A stretch of DNA of 50,828 bases from NCBI GenBank assembly GCA_016779605.1, contig JADHNH010000014.1, positions 1 through 50,828 of the forward strand, in the 5' to 3' direction. Position numbers and translations under genes: made by a program. Of the stretch, positions 16,701 to 23,098 are shown in pieces (the stretch's first letter is position 1; the number at the start of each line of letters is the position of its first letter). The notes beneath the pieces were generated by a model. It made no database searches. It was not told the DNA's origin and saw nothing but the letters and a program-made list of their open reading frames with translations. This DNA is from Nevskia sp. (GTDB lineage Bacteria; Pseudomonadota; Gammaproteobacteria; Nevskiales; Nevskiaceae).

Positions 16701-16982
16701 AAGCCGGCCGCCTACCTGCTGGCCAACACCGATGCGCTGTATGGGCAGCTCGCCGACATCCAGTCGCAGTTCGACAAGCTGGCGGCAACCGGCCTGCCGG
16801 CGCTCAACGCCGCGCTCAAGGCCCGGAACCTGCAGCCGCTGCAAGTGCCGCCGGCGCAGGACGCGTCCGCGGACGACGACGGCGACGCGGGCGGCGCCGG
16901 CGGTGCGCCCGCGGCGCACGGCGATCCGGATGCGGCGATTGCCGCGCAGTTGCCGGCCGGCTTCGGCCTGCGGGTGCGGTAA
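13704..16982 (+). CDS. Large secreted BNR/sortilin (VPS10-like) beta-propeller protein
   Basis: The 1092-residue protein has a signal peptide (first about 26 residues; the C in AAAGCWPP makes a weak lipobox). Many Asp-box/BNR motifs follow: GVWKSTDGGTTF, GVYKSTDGGETW, GLYKTTDGGKSW, GLFRSEDGGQSW, ALYVSDDGGQTW, GLWLSYDGGNKWW, FLFRSRDHGQSW, NLQLTRDGGRHW and YLYRTTDYGKTW. Together they indicate two propellers as in the sortilin/Vps10 type and in proteins annotated as glycosyl hydrolase BNR repeat. The last about 300 residues (after VVLATHGRGIWIVDDITPL) hold an Ig-like/FlgD-type segment and an alpha-helical domain. No catalytic assignment is possible from sequence alone. It is downstream of the LolA-like gene and converges with the minus-strand gene at 17011. 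Confidence 0.85.
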   Translation: MIRTTLAAAVAAVAVAAAGCWPPATQAADAAVPFDAGTISGLGARNIGSAAMSGRISAIAAVNDPAGKTTLLVGAASGGVWKSTDGGTTFKPVFDEQPVQSIGDIAIDPRNPQNVWVGTGEAWTRNSVSVGNGVYKSTDGGETWTYAGLPDSERIARILVDPRSSDTVYACVPGKLWSDSAERGLYKTTDGGKSWSLVLKSKSLSTGCASIALSPDNPNVLLASLWDFRRKGWSFRSGGDGPDAASGSGLFRSEDGGQSWLELKPGDNKGFPDKPYGRIAVAYAPGNAQRVYAFVESPHSALYVSDDGGQTWSERDKSQWMVWRPFYFASLVVDPTNPDRVFKTDGNLIVSNDAGRSFAVIAGFATTHGDLHAVWVDPKNASHIVAGDDGGLWLSYDGGNKWWKGDNLPISQFYHVSLDNADPYHVYGGLQDNSSWVGDSAYPGGVTNARWENMYGGDGFWMFPDTSDPAYLYAEYQGGTIGRVNRYTHETRDIQPKLGPEDLKKYGKLRWNWNTPIALSPHGKGVIYIGAQFLFRSRDHGQSWQRISPDLTTNDPEKQKQEQSGGVTVDNSSAEMHTTIYSISESPKKAGLIWVGTDDGNLQLTRDGGRHWNNVAANVPGLPKNSWVSWVQASNYAAGTAYAAFDRHTFGEMEPYLYRTTDYGKTWSPLLTAGDAKGVRGYAWVIKEDLVKPGLLFLGTEFGLWVSVDGGGRWAQFKGGRLPDVAVRDLAIQPRDNDLVLATHGRGIWIVDDITPLRQVTPELLGTDCALLQARPVQQRIEANGGWSNGDAAFVGDNPAQGAVISYYQRTRHLFGKLRIEVLDTAGHVVDTLPASTRRGVNRVVWSMHVKPPRVPPAAQLAFNGAQGPRVVPGTYTVRITKNGRSYETRLAVGPDRRDRFKPAERKAQYDAAMRVHALFGRESALFGRIAGLRQQIAQLGQGLPAGDALHQPLADFDGKVDAVRKLIVATKEGGAITGEERLREHTDQLYGALLSYEGKPAAYLLANTDALYGQLADIQSQFDKLAATGLPALNAALKARNLQPLQVPPAQDASADDDGDAGGAGGAPAAHGDPDAAIAAQLPAGFGLRVR

Positions 16983-17010
16983 GGCCCGGCCGGGCCCACC
17001 GCCGCCCCGC

Positions 17011-17646
17011 TCAGGGGCCGGCGAGGATCTGCTGTTCGCCGATCCGCGCCAGCGCCTCGGCCTCGGCCAGCGCCAGCCGTTTCATCGGCAGGCCGTCCAT
17101 CGGCGACAGCGGCACGCGGCGGCGGTCGTCGAAGGCGAACACGGCGACGTCGATGCCGATGTCGCCGGCGTCGAAACGGACCAGCGGCACGCGTTCCTCG
17201 CTGCCGTCCGGATAGCGGTAGGTACGGTCGTCCTGGCGGAACGGGATGCCGCGGTCGTGCAGGAACAGTTCCACCCGCTCGGCCTGCTCGTCGAACGCCT
17301 GCAGCTGCACGCGGTGCGCGGCGGTGACCGCGCCATTGACCACGGCGCCGACCAGGCGCGGCTCGAAGCCCTCCAGCAGGCGCATTGCCTTCACCGCCGC
17401 TGCGCGCATGCGGCGCAGGCGCCGGGCGTAGTCGAGGCCGCCGAACAGGCGCTGGTATTCGACCACCGCGGACTGGATGCGGGCGTTGTCCGGCAGGGCG
17501 GCACGCGGGGACAGGCCCAGCCGCTGCACCGCCTTGAGCTTGGCCGTGCGGTAGTCGAGCTGGCCCTCCTCGCACAGGATGCGCGCGGCCTCCTGGACGA
17601 TGCCCGCCGCCTGGTCGTCGCGGAACGGCGGGCTGCGCTGGGCCAT
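17011..17646 (-). CDS. Conserved protein of unknown function downstream of PBP1A
   Basis: The 211-residue soluble protein starts with a helical segment, GIVQEAARILCEEGQLDYRTAKLKAVQRLG, followed by a charged region (YQRLFGGLDYARRLRRMRAAAVKAMRLLEGFEPRLVGAVVNG). The C-terminal part is alpha/beta (RVELFLHDRGIPF and DIGIDVAVFAFDD, then VPLSPMDGLPMKRL). Members of this family have been annotated as nucleotidyltransferase or, probably wrongly, as UDP-N-acetylmuramate-alanine ligase; I see no Mur ligase ATP site. GAVVNG could correspond to a degenerate nucleotidyltransferase core. The start lies 1 base after the PBP1A stop, so it is almost certainly co-transcribed with the PBP1A gene. Confidence 0.75.
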   Translation of the reverse strand: MAQRSPPFRDDQAAGIVQEAARILCEEGQLDYRTAKLKAVQRLGLSPRAALPDNARIQSAVVEYQRLFGGLDYARRLRRMRAAAVKAMRLLEGFEPRLVGAVVNGAVTAAHRVQLQAFDEQAERVELFLHDRGIPFRQDDRTYRYPDGSEERVPLVRFDAGDIGIDVAVFAFDDRRRVPLSPMDGLPMKRLALAEAEALARIGEQQILAGP

Positions 17647-17647
17647 G

Positions 17648-20221
17648 TCAATAGATTTCCGACGAGGTCTGCTGCTCGCCGACCGCGCTCTTGCCGTCGT
17701 CGGGCGGCGGCTGGTGGTCGGCCTGCACCACGTCGGCCACCGCGCCCGGCGTGCCGGCGGGCACCTGCTTGCCGTTGACGGGGTTGACCAGCACGTCGAC
17801 CAGGCCCGGCGGGCGCGGCAGGGTCTGCTGCGGCACGTCGGCGAGCGCGGATTTCATGAAGTCCATCCAGATCGGCAGCGCGGCGCGCGCGCCGACCTCG
17901 CCGCGGCCCAGGCTCGCCGGCTGGTCGTGGCCGACCCAGACGGTGGTGACCAGCGCCGGGTTGAAGCCGTTGAACCAGGCATCGACGAATTCGTTGGACG
18001 TGCCGGTCTTGCCGGCGAGGTCGTCGCGGCCGAGCGCGCGCACCGCCGCGCCGGTGCCGCGGGTGACGACGTCGTGCATCATGCTGGTGATCAGGTAGTC
18101 CAGCTCCGGCGCCAGCGTGCGCGGCGCGCGGTCGGCTTCCGCCACCGGCGGCGGCAGCGCGTCGATCGCCGCTTCCGCCGGCGCCGGCGGCGCGGCAGCG
18201 GCCGGGCCGGCCGGATCGGCGGCCGGTGCCGGCGGCGCGGCCGGCGGCGGCACGTCGCACACCGGGCAGGCCAGCTTGGGATGGGCGCGAAACACTTCCT
18301 TGCCGTCGGCCGTGCGCACCGACTCGATGAAGTACGGGTCGACCAGGAAGCCGCCGTTGGCGAACACGGCGTAGCCGCGCACCACTTCCCAGGGCGTCAG
18401 GGTGGCGCTGCCCAGGGCCAGGGTAAGGTCGTGCGGCAGCCGCTCCTTGGGCAGGCCGAAGCGCGACAGGAAGTCCAGCGCATAGTCCAGCCCCAGCGCC
18501 TGCAGCACGCGGATCGACACCAGGTTGCGCGATTCGGCGAGCGCGTCACGCAGCCGCATCGGCCCGCTGAACTTGCCCTCGTAGTTGCCCGGGCGCCAGT
18601 CGTCGCCGGCATCGGCGTTCAGGTAGACCACCGGCGCGTCGAGGAAGATCGAGGCGGGGGTATAACCCTTGGCCAGCGCGGCGGTGTACAGGAACGGCTT
18701 GAAGCCGCTGCCCGGCTGGCGCCGCGCCTGGGTGACCCGGTTGTATTCGCCGAGGCGGAAATCGAAGCCGCCGACCAGCGCCTGCACCGCGCCGTCGGTC
18801 GGGTCGAGCGCGATCAGGGCGCCTTCGACTTCCGGCAGTTGCGCCAGCCGCCAGGCGCCGTCGACCCGCGACAGGCGCACGATATCGCCGCGCGCGAGCG
18901 GCTTTTTCGGCAGGTGCGCCCAGTCGAAGCCGCCGTGCGGCACTTCCGCCTGCCCGCCCAGGGTCAGCACGCGCAGCCGCTCCGGGCCGGATTCCAGGAC
19001 GATGCCGGCGACGAGGGCGGCGGCCTGCGGGCGCGCCTCCAGTTGCGCCTGCACGTCCTCGCCGGACGGGTCGGCGTCGAGCTGCGCCAGGACTTCGGCC
19101 GGCAGATGCGCTTCCGGGCCGCGGTAGCCGTGCCGCTCCTCGAACGCCAGGATGCCGCCGCGCAGCGCGGCGGTGGCCGCCTTCTGCCGCGCCGAGTCGA
19201 TGGTGGTGGTGACGTTGAGGCCGTCGGTGTAGGCGGCCTCGCCGTAGCGGGCGAACATCTCGGCGCGCGCCATCTCGGCGATGTAGTCGGCCTCGACCTC
19301 GACCTCCGGCAGGTGCTCGTGGGCGGTGATCGGCTCGTCGAGCGCGCGCCGGTAGGTCTGCGCATCGACGAAACGCAGGTCGCGCATGCGACGCAGCACG
19401 TAATCGCGGCGCTCGCGCGCGCGGTCGGGGTCGGCGATCGGGTTGTCGCGCGAGGGCGCCTTGGGCAGGCCCGCCAGGGTGGCCATCTCGCCCAGGCTCA
19501 GGTGATCGACATCCTTGCCGAAGTAGACCTGCGCGGCCGCGCCCACGCCGTAGGCGCGGTTGCCCAGGAAGATGCGGTTCAGGTACAGCTCCAGGATCTG
19601 CTGCTTGTTGAGCTCGCGCTCGATTTTCAGCGCGAGCAGGATCTCCTTGATTTTACGGGAGAAGCTCCGCTCCGGAGTGAGGAAGACATTGCGCGCGAGC
19701 TGCATCGTGATGGTGCTGCCGCCCTGGCGCTTTTCGCCGGTGGCGGCCAGCACCAGGCTGGCCCGCACCAGGCCCTGCCAGTCGACGCCGGGGTGCTCGA
19801 AAAAGCGGTCGTCCTCGGCCGCCAGGAAGGCATGCACCAGGGGCTGCGGAATCTGCTCGTAGCGCAGCGGATCGCGCCGCTCGGCGCCGAATTCGCCGAT
19901 CAGGCGGCCGTCGTGGCTAAATACGCGCAGCGGCACGCCGAGCTTGAGCTCGTGCAGGCTGGCCACCGCCGGCAGGCGCGGCTCGTAGTAGGCGCGCAGG
20001 CCGAAAAATGCGCCCACGGCCGCGGCGGCCGCGACGGCCAGGAGGGCCGCCACGGCAATGACCACTCGCAGGTATCGGTTCAAGCTGGACCCTTGGGATG
20101 GCGCATCAGGGCCGCTGTCTGTCGGCTTCTTTGAGACTTCTATCAGGCACTTGCAGAAATAATTTCTAGTTGCGTAGCAGAAAACATCAGCTATATTAAG
20201 GTGGAATTGGGGCAGAGTCAT
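17648..20221 (-). CDS. mrcA: Penicillin-binding protein 1A (bifunctional transglycosylase/transpeptidase)
   Basis: This class A PBP polymerises and cross-links peptidoglycan at the outer face of the inner membrane. After a single membrane anchor (VVIAVAALLAVAAAAAVGAFFGL), the GT51 domain shows AAEDDRFFEHPGVD with the catalytic Glu, QGGSTITMQLARN and KIKEILLALKIE. An OB-like insert follows, then the transpeptidase with SGFK (RQPGSGFKPFLYTAAL), SRN and KTGTS. A Pro/Ala-rich stretch with a CPVC pair lies just before the last domain. The ATG at 20221 gives 857 residues but makes the first about 45 residues from A/T-rich DNA with an odd composition. A TTG at 20083, preceded by AAGGG at 6 bases, gives 811 residues and may be the real start. 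It is divergent from pilM, as in many gammaproteobacteria. Confidence 0.93.
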   Translation of the reverse strand: MTLPQFHLNIADVFCYATRNYFCKCLIEVSKKPTDSGPDAPSQGSSLNRYLRVVIAVAALLAVAAAAAVGAFFGLRAYYEPRLPAVASLHELKLGVPLRVFSHDGRLIGEFGAERRDPLRYEQIPQPLVHAFLAAEDDRFFEHPGVDWQGLVRASLVLAATGEKRQGGSTITMQLARNVFLTPERSFSRKIKEILLALKIERELNKQQILELYLNRIFLGNRAYGVGAAAQVYFGKDVDHLSLGEMATLAGLPKAPSRDNPIADPDRARERRDYVLRRMRDLRFVDAQTYRRALDEPITAHEHLPEVEVEADYIAEMARAEMFARYGEAAYTDGLNVTTTIDSARQKAATAALRGGILAFEERHGYRGPEAHLPAEVLAQLDADPSGEDVQAQLEARPQAAALVAGIVLESGPERLRVLTLGGQAEVPHGGFDWAHLPKKPLARGDIVRLSRVDGAWRLAQLPEVEGALIALDPTDGAVQALVGGFDFRLGEYNRVTQARRQPGSGFKPFLYTAALAKGYTPASIFLDAPVVYLNADAGDDWRPGNYEGKFSGPMRLRDALAESRNLVSIRVLQALGLDYALDFLSRFGLPKERLPHDLTLALGSATLTPWEVVRGYAVFANGGFLVDPYFIESVRTADGKEVFRAHPKLACPVCDVPPPAAPPAPAADPAGPAAAAPPAPAEAAIDALPPPVAEADRAPRTLAPELDYLITSMMHDVVTRGTGAAVRALGRDDLAGKTGTSNEFVDAWFNGFNPALVTTVWVGHDQPASLGRGEVGARAALPIWMDFMKSALADVPQQTLPRPPGLVDVLVNPVNGKQVPAGTPGAVADVVQADHQPPPDDGKSAVGEQQTSSEIY
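20170..20197 (+). promoter_or_regulatory. Candidate sigma-70 promoter for the pilMNOPQ operon
   Basis: TTGCGT (20170-20175), a 16-base spacer and TATATT (20192-20197) form a moderate promoter about 80 bases before the pilM ATG. It lies in the A/T-rich island between the divergent PBP1A and pilM genes. If PBP1A really starts at 20221 the site would be inside its coding sequence, which is one reason to doubt that start. Confidence 0.5.
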
Positions 20222-20275
20222 TAACGACCTGCGGGGAGCCTATTGCGGGCTCGGGCATCTGGGGTGCGAGGGCCT

Positions 20276-21361
20276 ATGTCCTTCATGCAGTCGCTGTTTG
20301 GGGGAGTCAGCCGCGAGTTGATCGGCCTGGACATCAGTTCCAGCGCCGTCAAGCTCATCGAACTCGGTCGCCGCGGCGACCGCTACAGCGTCGAGGCGTA
20401 CGCGGTCGAGCCCCTGCCGCTCAACGTGGTGGTCGACAAGCAGCTCACCGATCCCAAGCTGGTCGGCGAGGCGATCAAGCGCGCGGTGGCGCGCGCCGGC
20501 ACCCGTACCAGGAACGCGGCGATCGCGGTGGCCGGCTCGTCGGTCATCACCAAGCTCATCAACATGTCGGCCAACCTGTCCGAAAACGACATGGAGGAGC
20601 AGATCCGCGCAGAGGCGGACCAGTACATCCCCTACCCGATCGACGAAGTCAACCTGGACTTCCAGGTGCTGGGACCTTCGACCAAGGACCGCTCGGTGGT
20701 CGACGTGCTGCTGGCGGCGTGCCGCAAGGAGCAGGTCGAGCAGCGCATCGCCGCGCTGGACATCGCCGGGCTGACGCCGACGGTGGTCGACATCGAGGCC
20801 TACGCGCTGGAGAACGCCTGCCAGTTCGTCACCCACCAGATGCCCGACGGCGGCCGCGACAAGACCGTGGCGGTGGTGGACATGGGCGCGTCGATGACCT
20901 CGCTGCTGGTGCTGCACGACCTGCGCACCGTGTACACGCGCGACCAGGCCTTCGGCGGCAAGCAGCTGACCGAGGACATCATGCGCTTCTACGGCATGTC
21001 GTTCGAAGAGGCCGGCAAGGCCAAGCGCGAAGGCAACCTGCCGGAAACCTACCAGCAGGACGTGCTGGACCATTTCCTCGCCGACATGGCCCAGCAGATC
21101 GACCGTTCGCTGCAGTTCTTCTTCTCCGCCTCCTCGCAGCACGGCTCGGTGGACCAGATGATCCTGGCCGGCGGCTGCGCCAGCATCCCCGGCGTCGAGG
21201 GCTTCATCCAGGAGCGGCTGCAGATCCCGACGGTGCTGGCGCATCCGTTTGCGCAGATGGCGGTCGCCTCGCGCGCCAGGCCGCAGCAGCTGGCCCTGGA
21301 CGAGGCGACGCTGATGATCGCCGCCGGCCTGGCCTACCGCGCATTCGACGAGACCGATTGA
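20276..21361 (+). CDS. pilM: Type IV pilus assembly protein PilM
   Basis: The 361-residue cytoplasmic, actin-like (FtsA/SHS2-type) ATP-binding protein anchors the inner-membrane alignment complex of the type IV pilus by binding the PilN N-terminus. Visible motifs are IGLDISSSAVKLIEL (phosphate 1), VAVVDMGASMTSLLVL (phosphate 2) and ILAGGCASIPGVEGFI (adenosine). The ATG at 20276 is preceded by GAGGG; a further ATG at 20285 is possible. An in-frame TTG at 20243 is less likely. It is the first gene of pilMNOPQ, 12 bases before pilN. Confidence 0.95.
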   Translation: MSFMQSLFGGVSRELIGLDISSSAVKLIELGRRGDRYSVEAYAVEPLPLNVVVDKQLTDPKLVGEAIKRAVARAGTRTRNAAIAVAGSSVITKLINMSANLSENDMEEQIRAEADQYIPYPIDEVNLDFQVLGPSTKDRSVVDVLLAACRKEQVEQRIAALDIAGLTPTVVDIEAYALENACQFVTHQMPDGGRDKTVAVVDMGASMTSLLVLHDLRTVYTRDQAFGGKQLTEDIMRFYGMSFEEAGKAKREGNLPETYQQDVLDHFLADMAQQIDRSLQFFFSASSQHGSVDQMILAGGCASIPGVEGFIQERLQIPTVLAHPFAQMAVASRARPQQLALDEATLMIAAGLAYRAFDETD

Positions 21362-21373
21362 GAGCGCGTCGCC

Positions 21374-21943
21374 ATGACAAAAATCAATCTACTCGACTGG
21401 CGCGCAGCCCGGCGCGAACGCCACAAGAAGCAGTTCTTCACGATCCTGGGCCTGGCCGTCACCGCCAGCGCGGCGGTCGTGGCGGTGGGGCTGATGCTGA
21501 TGACCGGCGCCATCGACCACCAGCAGGAACGCAACACCTACATCCAGCAGCAGATCAACGAGCTCGACAAGCAGATCAAGGAAATCCAGGAGCTGGAGAA
21601 GGTGCGCCGCGACCTGCAGGCGCACATCAAGGTCATCGAGCAGCTGCAGCAGAGCCGCACGGCGACGGTGCATTTCTTCGATGAGATCGTCAACACGCTG
21701 CCCGACGGCATCTACCTGACGGGCGTCAAGCAGAGCGGGCAGAACGTCAACATCAAGGGCATCGCCGAATCCAACGGGCGCATCTCCACCTACATGAAGA
21801 ACCTCGACGCCTCGCCCTGGTTCAAGGATCCCAAGCTGGTGGTGATCCGCACCAGCACCGCCAACCGCCTGCGCAGCAGCGAGTTCGAACTGCAGGTGAC
21901 CAACCTGACCAAGGCGGCGTCGGATTCCGGAGCGGGCAAATGA
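21374..21943 (+). CDS. pilN: Type IV pilus assembly protein PilN
   Basis: The 189-residue bitopic inner-membrane protein has the conserved cytoplasmic INLLDWR motif (residues 4-10) that binds PilM, a membrane helix at about 17-43, a coiled coil (QQQINELDKQIKEIQELEKVRRDLQAHIKVIEQLQ) and a periplasmic ferredoxin-like domain. It pairs with PilO to link the inner membrane to PilP and the PilQ secretin. The stop overlaps the pilO start (ATGA). Confidence 0.95.
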   Translation: MTKINLLDWRAARRERHKKQFFTILGLAVTASAAVVAVGLMLMTGAIDHQQERNTYIQQQINELDKQIKEIQELEKVRRDLQAHIKVIEQLQQSRTATVHFFDEIVNTLPDGIYLTGVKQSGQNVNIKGIAESNGRISTYMKNLDASPWFKDPKLVVIRTSTANRLRSSEFELQVTNLTKAASDSGAGK

Positions 21944-22575
21944 ATTTCCGGCAGATGATCGAAGAGCTGCGCCGGCTCGACACCCGTAACCCCGGCGCCT
22001 GGCCGCGCTGGGTGCATTTGAGCGCCGCGGTGCTGGCTGCCGCGGCCATCGTTGCCCTGGGCGCCAAGGTCTTCATCCAGCCCAAGTACGAGGAGCTCAA
22101 CCGGCAAAAGCGCACGGAGGCCGAGCTGCGCACGACGTTCGAGGCCAAGCAGCAGAAGGTCGCCGCGCTGGACGCCTACAAGGCGCAGCTCGAGCAGATG
22201 CAGCACTCCTTCGGCGACATGCTCAAGCAGCTGCCCAGCAAGAGCGAGGTGGCCAACCTGCTCAACGACATCTCGCAGACGCGCATCGCCAGCAGCCTCG
22301 AGGAAGAGCTGTTCCAGCCGCAGCCCGAAGTGCCCAAGGAGTTTTACGCCGAGATCCCCAACCGGATCGTGGTCACCGGCACTTACCACCAGATGGGCGC
22401 CTTCGTCAGCGGCGTGGCGGCGCTGCCGCGCATCGTCACCATCGACGAGGTCGAGATCGTGCCGGTGCCCGGCGTCGCCAAGGATCAGCTGCGGATGAGC
22501 GCGCTGGCCAAGACCTACCGTTACCTGACCGAAGGCGCTCCGGCCCCTGCCACGCCCGGAGGAGCGGCCAAATGA
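21940..22575 (+). CDS. pilO: Type IV pilus assembly protein PilO
   Basis: The 211-residue partner of PilN has a cytoplasmic N-terminus, one membrane helix (LSAAVLAAAAIVALGAKVFI, about 27-46), a coiled coil (YEELNRQKRTEAELRTTFEAKQQKVAALDAYKAQLEQ) and a periplasmic domain. The DMLKQLPSKSEVANLLNDIS and TGTYHQMGAFVSGVAALPRIVTID segments are characteristic of PilO. ATGA overlaps occur at both ends, with pilN and pilP, so expression is tightly coupled. Confidence 0.95.
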   Translation: MNFRQMIEELRRLDTRNPGAWPRWVHLSAAVLAAAAIVALGAKVFIQPKYEELNRQKRTEAELRTTFEAKQQKVAALDAYKAQLEQMQHSFGDMLKQLPSKSEVANLLNDISQTRIASSLEEELFQPQPEVPKEFYAEIPNRIVVTGTYHQMGAFVSGVAALPRIVTIDEVEIVPVPGVAKDQLRMSALAKTYRYLTEGAPAPATPGGAAK

Positions 22576-23081
22576 GCGCACAACTGAGCGGACTCAAACT
22601 GCGCCGCGGGGGGCTGCTGCTGGCGGCGGCGCTGCTTTGCGCATGCACCAGCGACATGGACGAGCTGCGCAAGTACTGCGCCGACGTGCGTGCGCGCAAG
22701 ACCACGCATATCCCGGCGATACCGCCGATCAAGCAGTACGAGGCGTTCGCCTACGTCGCGGGCGATCGCCGCGATCCGTTCCTGCCATCGGCGGCCAAGA
22801 CCGCGGGCCTGCAGCCGGACCTCAACCGCAACAAGGAACCGCTCGAGGAGTTCCCCCTGGATTCCCTCAAGCTGGTCGGCCTGATCAATTACAAGGGCGC
22901 CACGTATGCGCTGATCCGGGCGCCGGACGGGATCATCCATCGCGTGACCGTGGGCAACCACATGGGCCAGAACTTCGGCAGGATCACGCAGATCACACCG
23001 ACCGAGGTGTCGCTGGTCGAAATCGTTGCTGACGGCTTTGGCAATTTCAAAGAACAACCTGCCAGCCTCGCGGCCGAATGA
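22572..23081 (+). CDS. pilP: Type IV pilus assembly lipoprotein PilP
   Basis: The 169-residue inner-membrane lipoprotein has a lipobox with lipidated C25 (ALLCAC). A disordered linker is followed by the HR-type beta domain: RRDPFLP, LEEFPLDSLKLVGLI, YALIRAPDGIIHRVTVGNHMGQNFGRITQI. It bridges PilN/PilO to the periplasmic N-domains of PilQ. The start overlaps the pilO stop; pilQ follows 17 bases later. Confidence 0.95.
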   Translation: MSAQLSGLKLRRGGLLLAAALLCACTSDMDELRKYCADVRARKTTHIPAIPPIKQYEAFAYVAGDRRDPFLPSAAKTAGLQPDLNRNKEPLEEFPLDSLKLVGLINYKGATYALIRAPDGIIHRVTVGNHMGQNFGRITQITPTEVSLVEIVADGFGNFKEQPASLAAE

Positions 23082-23098
23082 AATAGGGAGCGCGCAAA

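Noticed and set aside
13485-16919. A frame open for 1144 codons antisense to the BNR protein
   Set aside because: The coding strand has clear repeated Asp-box motifs and a signal peptide; the antisense translation is low complexity.
16983-16996. Palindrome GGCCCGGCCGGGCC between convergent genes as a terminator
   Set aside because: It has no loop-forming spacer and no T-run on either side; in DNA this rich in G and C it can arise by chance.
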